A stretch of DNA of 5,906 nt from a bacterium (GTDB lineage Bacteria > Patescibacteria > Microgenomatia > Levybacterales > UBA12049). The notes beneath the pieces are model-generated. The model made no database searches. It had not been told where the DNA came from and saw nothing but the letters and a program-made list of their open reading frames with translations. The stretch is from assembly GCA_021825955.1 (NCBI GenBank), contig JAKAEH010000068.1, positions 1 to 5,906 of the forward strand. Reading direction: 5' to 3'. This document shows positions 1 to 5,270 of this stretch, piece by piece (the first letter of the stretch is position 1; each line of letters starts with the position of its first letter). Both the position numbers and the translations under genes were made by a program.

Positions 1-498
1 TCCTGCGAATGGCGCGATAATAAAACCTATACCAAAAGCTGCTCCCATAAGTCCAAAGTTTTTGGCTCTATTTTGAGGAGCAGTTATGTCTGCGATAGAA
101 GCCATTGCAACCGAAATATTTCCGCCGGTTATCCCGTCAAAAAATCTTGAAAAGAATAATAACGGTAAGCTTTTTGTATAAATACCGAGCGCAAAAATTA
201 AATAGGAAATACATGTTCCCGCAAGAGAAATTGCTAATATCCTTCTTCTTCCAAATTTATCCGAAAGCTGACCCAAAATTGGCGTTGCAATAAATTGTCC
301 TATTGGAAATACTGCAGTTAATAAGCCTAAGAGTATAAATCCCTGGGAAATATTAAATGATTTTGGCAATAAATAGAAAGAAGATACGGGGTCCGCTAAC
401 AAAAGAGGGATAACCGGAATTAAAATTCCAAATCCTAAAAGGTCTACGAAAACCGTAAATAAAATTACAAATAATGGATGTTTTAATTTTTTCAGCAT
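1..498 (-). CDS. MFS drug-efflux-type transporter, N-terminal half (cut by window edge)
   Basis: This is an inner-membrane secondary transporter of the major facilitator superfamily, closest in feel to the 12-helix drug:H+ antiporters (TetA/Bcr type). 166 codons are visible and the frame stays open to base 1, so the C-terminal half is missing from the window. Helices are visible at about residues 8-30, 53-75, 87-106, 110-132 and 146-166. The loop between helices 2 and 3 carries the family's motif A (GQLSDKFGRRR, residues 76-86). Helix 4 has the SRFFDGITGG stretch (117-126) typical of TetA-like members, and helix 5 has a glycine-rich GAAFGIGF segment. The ATG at 496-498 gives the normal start just before helix 1. 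No Shine-Dalgarno is seen. The start lies 16 bases downstream of tRNA-Arg on the same strand, so the two are probably cotranscribed. The substrate cannot be read from the sequence; sugar or multidrug export are both possible. Confidence 0.9.
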   Translation of the reverse strand, partial: MLKKLKHPLFVILFTVFVDLLGFGILIPVIPLLLADPVSSFYLLPKSFNISQGFILLGLLTAVFPIGQFIATPILGQLSDKFGRRRILAISLAGTCISYLIFALGIYTKSLPLLFFSRFFDGITGGNISVAMASIADITAPQNRAKNFGLMGAAFGIGFIIAPFAG

Positions 499-514
499 AT
501 TTTTAGCAAAAAAA

Positions 515-590
515 TGGCGCGCCTGAAGGGAATCGAACCCCCAACCCCTTCGTCCGAAGCGAAGTGCTCTATCCGTTGAGCTACAGGCGC
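515..590 (-). tRNA. tRNA-Arg(UCG), CCA encoded
   Basis: A complete cloverleaf folds on the minus strand. The acceptor is GCGCCTG/CAGGCGC with seven pairs. The D stem is GCTC/GAGC, the anticodon stem CTTCG/CGAAG with loop CTTCGGA, and the variable loop has five bases. The T arm is GGGGG-TTCGATT-CCCTT with two G-U pairs. The anticodon TCG reads CGA arginine codons. The discriminator is G, and the CCA tail is encoded (bases 515-517 on the complement). A run of seven T follows directly on the transcribed strand, then the MFS start codon. Confidence 0.96.
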
Positions 591-596
591 AAGTTA

Positions 597-625
597 TTGT
601 CTAAATCCACCACGTATAGTATACT
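597..625 (+). promoter_or_regulatory. Sigma70-type promoter for tRNA-Lys
   Basis: TTGTCT (597-602) and TATACT (620-625) are separated by exactly 17 bases. The -10 box ends 21 bases before the mature tRNA-Lys 5' end, which leaves a short leader for RNase P to remove. It overlaps the 8-base palindrome AGTATACT (618-625), so an opposing -10 box lies in the same place. Confidence 0.6.
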
Positions 626-646
626 AAAACAGGAAAATTTAATAAA
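618..646 (-). promoter_or_regulatory. Possible opposing promoter for tRNA-Arg and the MFS gene
   Basis: On the minus strand TATACT (complement of 618-623) lies 27 bases upstream of the tRNA-Arg 5' end. At 17-base spacing the -35 position reads TTTATT (complement of 641-646), a poor match. Some promoter for tRNA-Arg must lie in this 56-base divergent spacer or run in from elsewhere. This is the best -10 candidate I see, with weak -35 support. Confidence 0.35.
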
Positions 647-719
647 GGGCCGCTAGCTCAACTGGCAGAGCAATTCCCTCTTAAGGAATAGGTTCTGAGT
701 TCGACTCTCAGGCGGCTCA
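647..719 (+). tRNA. tRNA-Lys(CUU), no encoded CCA
   Basis: A complete cloverleaf is visible. The acceptor is GGGCCGC/GCGGCTC with one G-U pair, the D stem GCTC/GAGC, the anticodon stem ATTCC/GGAAT with loop CTCTTAA, the variable loop AGGTT, and the T arm CTGAG-TTCGACT-CTCAG. The anticodon CTT reads the AAG lysine codon. The discriminator is A (719) and the next bases are CAC, so CCA must be added after transcription, unlike the neighbouring tRNA-Arg. Its 3' T-arm and acceptor half is repeated exactly at 805-822. Confidence 0.96.
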
Positions 720-721
720 CA
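704..721 (+). repeat. 18-base direct repeat, copy 1 (inside the tRNA-Lys 3' end)
   Basis: ACTCTCAGGCGGCTCACA covers the end of the T loop, the 3' strand of the T stem, the acceptor 3' strand and the discriminator, plus two bases beyond the tRNA. It is identical to 805-822, offset by 101 bases. A 3'-tRNA-end repeat of this kind is the usual form of an integrase attachment site or its duplicate. It could also be a target duplication from the element between the copies. Confidence 0.9.
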
Positions 722-804
722 CTTCGGCAAGCTCAGTGTAAATTATACTGAGATTGGCGAAGAGCGACTGGGAGGAGAAGTTTATCCTGAGCATAGTCGA
801 AGGA
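719..804. repeat. REP-like palindromic element between the tRNA-Lys 3'-end repeats
   Basis: Three related units are visible. Unit 1 (719-739) has arms ACACT/AGTGT around the core TCGGCAAGCTC. A degenerate inverted unit (747-762) pairs with unit 1: bases 722-737 match 747-762 at 14 of 16 positions, and three inner pairs (one G-U) extend the stem to a 3-base loop, giving a long hairpin at 722-762. Unit 3 (785-804) has arms TCCT/AGGA around an inverted core GAGCATAGTCGA. No T-run follows the hairpin, so it is not a canonical terminator. Such TTCG...CTCAG palindromes are, from memory, scattered intergenic repeats in CPR and other genomes. Confidence is high that the structure exists and lower for the family name. 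Confidence 0.7.
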
Positions 805-822
805 ACTCTCAGGCGGCTCACA
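805..822 (+). repeat. 18-base direct repeat, copy 2 (orphan tRNA-Lys 3' end)
   Basis: This is an exact copy of 704-721 with no tRNA body before it. It abuts unit 3 of the palindromic element on its left. On its right, 823-900 contains no gene I can recognise. Confidence 0.9.
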
Positions 823-900
823 AGTTTCCCTTTAGGTTTTCTTCAGAAATTAACATTAAACTTGCTTAGCTATTCCAATTTGTGAAAATATTTTGTATGA

Positions 901-1080
901 TGTGATTTGATGGGGATGGGAGTGTCTTTAGTCATCGCAATGCTTTTGGCATCTGAAGTAACACCCTGGTCGGTTATAATAGCATTTGTATTTTCAGTTG
1001 CCATAGGTATAATATTTGGAATGGCTCCGGCAATTAGGGCTTCTAAACTTTCTCCGATAGACGCTTTAAGGTATGAGTAA
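901..1080 (+). pseudogene. C-terminal remnant of a MacB/FtsX-type ABC transporter permease
   Basis: The open frame 901-1080 encodes a last transmembrane helix, then FSVAIGIIFGMAPAIRASKL and the ending SPIDALRYE. This is the hallmark C-terminus of MacB-like permeases (usual form PAxxASxLxPIEALRYE), which export macrolides, peptides or lipoproteins together with an ATPase. A whole permease has about 400 residues; only 59 codons remain. An in-frame TGA at 898-900 closes the frame upstream, and no permease sequence is found further left. An ATG at 910 would give 56 residues but has no Shine-Dalgarno, and one helix without the MacB core and FtsX helices is unlikely to work. I therefore call it a 5'-deleted relic. 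It ends 27 bases before the next gene. Confidence 0.8.
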
Positions 1081-1107
1081 ATACGAAATACTGAGACATA
1101 TTAAAGT

Positions 1108-4100
1108 ATGAATAAATTATTATCATTAATCAAATTTTTTATCGGCTGGCCTCTTTCTATAATTTCTCTCGCATTTATTTTTAAAGTAATCATTGAGAAA
1201 TCGAGTATCTCAATTTTCCAAATAAAACATATTGACGCATCTCTTTTAATAATAAGCGTTGTCTGTTTTTTAATATATTTTTCTCTAAGAAGTTTGCTTT
1301 GGAAAAAAATTATAAAAGAGAAGGGAATAGCTATATCTTCCAAAGAAAACGCTTACCTTTGGGGAATATCCGAATTAAAAAGATATGTTCCGGGAAACAT
1401 TTGGAGTTTTGTATCAAGGTCCTTTCTTTTTGAAAAAAAGGGGTTAAGTAAAAAAGAAATTGCAAAATGTTTATTGGCTGAAGCAGAATTTATTATTCTG
1501 GCAAGCCTGATACTTTCTATTCCGGCAATTTTTCTTTTTGTGCAGGATAGATATATAAACTCTGCAATTTTTGCTTTATTTTCAGGATTAGTACTATTTT
1601 TTGTTTTTAATAAAAAACTGTATTTCAGTGAAAAAATTCAGGCACTTTTGCCCTATAATTCATTTGAAAGTAATTTTTACCTTTTAATAACATCCTTTTT
1701 TTCATTTTTATTTTTTAGTTTAGGCACTTACTTTGCCACAATTTCCATAATATATTTAAATTTATATTATGTTGTCCAGTACGTTAGTATTTTTGCACTA
1801 TCACTTCTTATCGGATATCTTTCATTTATTACTCCTATGGGTTTAGGTGTCAGGGAGGGAGTTATTACCTTTAGTCTTTCCAGATTTACTTCGGTTTCAT
1901 TAGCCGGTCTATCTGCAATATTTTCAAGACTGGTTTTTATGATTTCGGAAATATTATTTATCGTTTTTGTATTTTTATGGAATAAGATTAAAAGTAAAAA
2001 TTTAGATAGACTGGAAAATTTTATCTCAAATTATAAATATGAATTAGTTCTTTTACTATCTGTAGTAATTTATATTGTTTATTTTACTTCCGCAAGCTTT
2101 TTAAGATATGACAATTTTTTTACCGGGCGTTTTGATTTGGGGAACATGGATCAGGCGGTTTGGAACACCTTTCATGGCAGAATTTTTCAGATAACCGATC
2201 CAAACGGAACAAGTATCATTTCCAGATTATCTTTCCACGCCGATTTTATTTTAATTTTGATTGCACCTCTGTATAAAATTTGGGCTAATCCAAAAACTCT
2301 TCTATTTTTACAATCATTTGTTTTGGGATTCGGAGCAATTTTTGTTTATTTATTGGCAAAAGAAGTTTTAAAAAAGAAAAGCATTTCGCTTGTTTTCTCC
2401 TTAGCATTTTTGTTAAGCCCGGCAGTTTCCTACTCAAATCTTTATGATTTTCATCCCGTGACTTTAGCAACCACCTTATTACTTGCAACAACCTATTTTT
2501 TTATAAAGCGGAAGTATTTGCTTTTTATCGTTTTTGCAGTTTTGGCGGCACTTACCAAAGAACAAGTTTGGGCGATAGTTTCTATTTATGGCTTAATATT
2601 GTTGTTTTATCCGCTAAAAGATTTATTAAAAAATAAAAATTTGAAAAAAAAACCATTGCTTCTAAAATCGGTATTGGGAATTGTTTTTTTTGCACTTACC
2701 ATCGGGATTTTTTATTATTTAGTTTGGTATGCAATTCCGTATAGCAGAGGAGGGGAACATTTTGCGCTTTCCTACTACTCGGATTTTGGAAATTCCCCAA
2801 CTTCTGTAATAAAGAATATTATCTTTGAGCCGGACAAAACTTTTTTAACGATTTTTTCTTATTCAAAAATTTATTATTTATATCAAATGTTTGTTCATCT
2901 TGGATTTTTATCGATTTTTTCTCCAGTTTTTCTCTTGTTTGCAATTCCCGACTTGCTGGTTAATACTTTAAGCAGTAACGCACAGCTTCACCAAATTTAC
3001 TATCAATATACAACCACAATTACACCGTTTATATTTATTTCGGCAATTTATGGAATAGATAGACTTCGTAAAATTTTTCCTAAAATTCCCTTAAGCTTTT
3101 ATGCAATATTTTTGACATTCACTGTCTTTTATTCTGCTTATACGTTAGGTCCTTTGCCTGGAACTCTAGGGCAAAGTATAGACATGTTTAATAAACCTTT
3201 GCCTGAAAAAGAAATTATTAATAATTATTTAAAAAATATCGGTCCAAAATATAGCATCGCAGCGACAAATAACTTAGGCTCTCATCTGTCTCACAGACAA
3301 AAAATATTTACAATTCCGGTTGGAATAGACCAGGCAGATATTATTTTATTTCTGCTTAACGATAAATTCGCCCAGCCCTCATTAGCTGCCCAAATTGAGA
3401 TAGCTAATAAACTTAAACGTGATAAAAATTATGTCCAAGTATTTAGGCACAGAGATTTTGTTGTTTTTGAGAAAAAAAATCTGTATTTGGAGAAAAAACC
3501 CAACTCAAGACAGATAAATCTTTTTCCCTGGTCAATTACTTCTTTACAAAATAGGGAGTATACGGATAGTCAGATTATGGTTGAGAGAAAAGTTTCTTTG
3601 TCAAAAAATTTTTCAAGTTTCATTGTTTCCTATCTTTCGGATGGTCTTAAACTTTATGCGTTAATGAATATTCCAAATTCCAAAATGCCTGAAAACGGCT
3701 TTCCTGTCGTAATTATAAATCACGGTTATATTAAACCTAGCGATTACAGTACAATAAATTCATACAAAAATATAACGGATTACTTTTCGGAAAATGGATA
3801 TTTGGTATTAAAACCCGATTATAGGGGAAACGGAACCTCGGAAACGGAAGATAATGCCTTAATGCGTTTTGCATATCCTGTTGACGTTTTAAATTTAATC
3901 GAATCTTTAAAAAATATTCCCCAAGCAAATTCAAACGAGGTTTATCTTTACGGACACTCAATGGGAGGAGAAATTGTACTTAAAGTCCTTGAAATCGCAG
4001 GGAAAAAACCGGAAACTTTAGCAAAAATAAAAGCGGCAGTTGTATGGGCGCCGGTTGCCGACCTTCCCGATTGGTTTAGTAAAACTCATGTTCCATGGTT

Positions 4101-4413
4101 ACAGGAAACAAAAAATAATAAAAATTATTACGCAGAAACTTTTAAAATCATGAAAACCCCGGAAGAAAATCCAATACTTTGGCAAAGCGTTTCCCCGATT
4201 AATTATTTGCAAGACATTCAAACTCCAATTCAAATTAATCACGGACTATCAGATGGAACAGTCCCGTACCGCTCTTCTATCGAATTATATGACAATTTGA
4301 TAAGCTTAAATAAAACTGCCCAGCTTTTGACTTACCCAGATAATAATCATAATTTAGTACAGTCATGGAACAAAGCCGCCGCAAATGGTCTAAGTTTTTT
4401 CAAAAAATATTAA
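1108..4413 (+). CDS. Three-module membrane protein: LPG-synthase-type TM domain, DUF2079, serine alpha/beta hydrolase
   Basis: 1101 residues. Residues 1-308 form a polytopic domain of the LPG_synthase_TM/AglD/UPF0104 type (PF03706-like), with RYVPGNIW (92-99) and the signature PMGLGVREG (243-251). Residues 309-811 match DUF2079 (PF09852): RFDLGNMDQAVWN (341-353) after its first helix, H377, DFHP (447-450), KEQ (484-486), a last helix at about 661-680, then a soluble part. Residues 812-1101 are an S9/dienelactone-type alpha/beta hydrolase with NHGY (871-874), DYRGNG (904-909), nucleophile Ser951 in GHSMGG, Asp1049 in LSDGTVPY and His1081 in DNNHNL, so the triad is complete. With no helix after 680, the hydrolase should share the side of the DUF2079 soluble domain, probably extracytoplasmic. 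I infer an envelope glycolipid or glycopolymer role; substrate unknown. The start is fixed by an in-frame TAA at 1102-1104. No Shine-Dalgarno is seen. Confidence 0.9.
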   Translation: MNKLLSLIKFFIGWPLSIISLAFIFKVIIEKSSISIFQIKHIDASLLIISVVCFLIYFSLRSLLWKKIIKEKGIAISSKENAYLWGISELKRYVPGNIWSFVSRSFLFEKKGLSKKEIAKCLLAEAEFIILASLILSIPAIFLFVQDRYINSAIFALFSGLVLFFVFNKKLYFSEKIQALLPYNSFESNFYLLITSFFSFLFFSLGTYFATISIIYLNLYYVVQYVSIFALSLLIGYLSFITPMGLGVREGVITFSLSRFTSVSLAGLSAIFSRLVFMISEILFIVFVFLWNKIKSKNLDRLENFISNYKYELVLLLSVVIYIVYFTSASFLRYDNFFTGRFDLGNMDQAVWNTFHGRIFQITDPNGTSIISRLSFHADFILILIAPLYKIWANPKTLLFLQSFVLGFGAIFVYLLAKEVLKKKSISLVFSLAFLLSPAVSYSNLYDFHPVTLATTLLLATTYFFIKRKYLLFIVFAVLAALTKEQVWAIVSIYGLILLFYPLKDLLKNKNLKKKPLLLKSVLGIVFFALTIGIFYYLVWYAIPYSRGGEHFALSYYSDFGNSPTSVIKNIIFEPDKTFLTIFSYSKIYYLYQMFVHLGFLSIFSPVFLLFAIPDLLVNTLSSNAQLHQIYYQYTTTITPFIFISAIYGIDRLRKIFPKIPLSFYAIFLTFTVFYSAYTLGPLPGTLGQSIDMFNKPLPEKEIINNYLKNIGPKYSIAATNNLGSHLSHRQKIFTIPVGIDQADIILFLLNDKFAQPSLAAQIEIANKLKRDKNYVQVFRHRDFVVFEKKNLYLEKKPNSRQINLFPWSITSLQNREYTDSQIMVERKVSLSKNFSSFIVSYLSDGLKLYALMNIPNSKMPENGFPVVIINHGYIKPSDYSTINSYKNITDYFSENGYLVLKPDYRGNGTSETEDNALMRFAYPVDVLNLIESLKNIPQANSNEVYLYGHSMGGEIVLKVLEIAGKKPETLAKIKAAVVWAPVADLPDWFSKTHVPWLQETKNNKNYYAETFKIMKTPEENPILWQSVSPINYLQDIQTPIQINHGLSDGTVPYRSSIELYDNLISLNKTAQLLTYPDNNHNLVQSWNKAAANGLSFFKKY

Positions 4414-4419
4414 CACCAG

Positions 4420-4448
4420 TTGTAAAAAAGGTTTCCTCGAGCTAACAT
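4420..4448 (+). promoter_or_regulatory. Candidate promoter for the ATP-cone nuclease gene
   Basis: TTGTAA (4420-4425) and TAACAT (4443-4448) are 17 bases apart, each with four of six consensus bases. Transcription would begin at about 4455, which is the A of the start codon, so the message would be leaderless. This agrees with the lack of a Shine-Dalgarno. In AT-rich DNA such matches arise by chance, so support is modest; read-through from the preceding gene, 41 bases upstream, is the alternative. Confidence 0.3.
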
Positions 4449-4454
4449 ATATTT

Positions 4455-5270
4455 ATGGTCATAAATGTTATTAAGGCAACCGGAGAAAAAGAACCTTTTA
4501 GTGAAGACAAAGTAAAAATTTCTATTCAAAGAGCAGGTATACCTGATGAATTAAAAACACAAGTAATCGAACACGTAAAAAGCAAGCTATACGAAAACAT
4601 TCCAACATCTGAAATTTATAAGCATATTACTGAATTTTTAAATAGTGAACAACCTCATTTAAAAGCAAAATATAGTCTAAAACAGGCAATAATGGATTTG
4701 GGACCTACGGGATATCCTTTTGAAGATTTTGTTTCCGAAATTCTTAAGGCAGACGGTTACACGACAAAAACCAGGTCCCTGTTATCCGGCAAATGCGTAA
4801 CCCACGAAATTGATGTCGTTGCACAAAAACAAAGCGAAAGAATAATGGTGGAAGCCAAGTTTCATAACGAACCGGGCATAAGAACAGATGTTCACGTCGC
4901 TTTATACACCAAAGCAAGGTTTGATGATATAAAAGAGAAGTATAATCTATCCCAAGCTTGGATTGTAACTAACACAAAAGTAACCTCGGACGCCCTAGCC
5001 TATGCTTTATGTGAAAATCTAAAAATTATAAGTTGGAGTTACCCTGAAAAAGACAGTTTAAGAGATTTAATTGAAAGATTAAATCTTCATCCAATGACTG
5101 TTCTTACAACGCTTTCTCAAAATCAAAAACAACAACTTTTGGAAAATCATATTGTTTTATGTAAGGAAATAATGGAACAACCGTCGATTTTGGATTTAAT
5201 TAATATTCCTCAAGATAAGAAAAACGAAGTTTTAGAGGAAATAAAAGCAGTTTGCAATTCAAAGCTCTGA
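4455..5270 (+). CDS. ATP-cone / Mrr-like PD-(D/E)XK nuclease
   Basis: 271 residues in two clear domains and a helical tail. Residues 2-85 are an ATP-cone (PF03477 type): VIKATGEKEPFSEDKVKIS near the N-terminus, then the helices ending AIMDLGPTGYPFE. This is the nucleotide-sensing domain of ribonucleotide reductases and NrdR. Residues 86-195 are an Mrr_cat/restriction-endonuclease-like fold with E90, D120 (in THEIDVV) and E133-A-K135 (in VEAKFHN) as the metal-binding and catalytic set. Residues 210-271 are helical with two conserved-looking cysteines (C236, C267) and resemble the tail of the known ATP-cone-Mrr family, so the protein looks full length. Expected role: an ATP- or dATP-gated DNA endonuclease in restriction or repair; the biochemistry is unproven as far as I know. 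An in-frame TAA at 4443-4445 and no other start fix the ATG. The 3' end overlaps the opposing polymerase gene. Confidence 0.88.
   Translation: MVINVIKATGEKEPFSEDKVKISIQRAGIPDELKTQVIEHVKSKLYENIPTSEIYKHITEFLNSEQPHLKAKYSLKQAIMDLGPTGYPFEDFVSEILKADGYTTKTRSLLSGKCVTHEIDVVAQKQSERIMVEAKFHNEPGIRTDVHVALYTKARFDDIKEKYNLSQAWIVTNTKVTSDALAYALCENLKIISWSYPEKDSLRDLIERLNLHPMTVLTTLSQNQKQQLLENHIVLCKEIMEQPSILDLINIPQDKKNEVLEEIKAVCNSKL

Noticed and set aside
105..293. Plus-strand 62-codon frame opposite the MFS gene
   Set aside because: Its translation shows no domain or helix pattern, while the opposite strand gives an uninterrupted MFS protein with motif A.
722..762. Intrinsic terminator for tRNA-Lys
   Set aside because: The hairpin is strong, but the bases after it (AGCGACTGGG) hold no T-run. 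It may slow polymerase or protect the 3' end, but it is not a canonical terminator.
704..822. CRISPR repeats
   Set aside because: Only two direct repeats, one of them part of a tRNA, with one palindromic spacer and no cas gene.
1101..1343. Minus-strand 80-codon frame over the start of the large gene
   Set aside because: Antisense shadow in AT-rich DNA; the plus strand has clear membrane helices and family motifs. The minus-strand frames at 2285-2491 and 3737-3961 are rejected for the same reason.
4414..4454. Terminator after the three-module gene
   Set aside because: The 41-base gap has no stem-loop with a T-run; only the 6-base palindrome CTCGAG is present, too short to matter.
1108..5270. 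Recoded TGA (as in SR1/Gracilibacteria)
   Set aside because: Trp is TGG throughout, no in-frame TGA interrupts a domain, and both convergent genes end at TGA where their families end.
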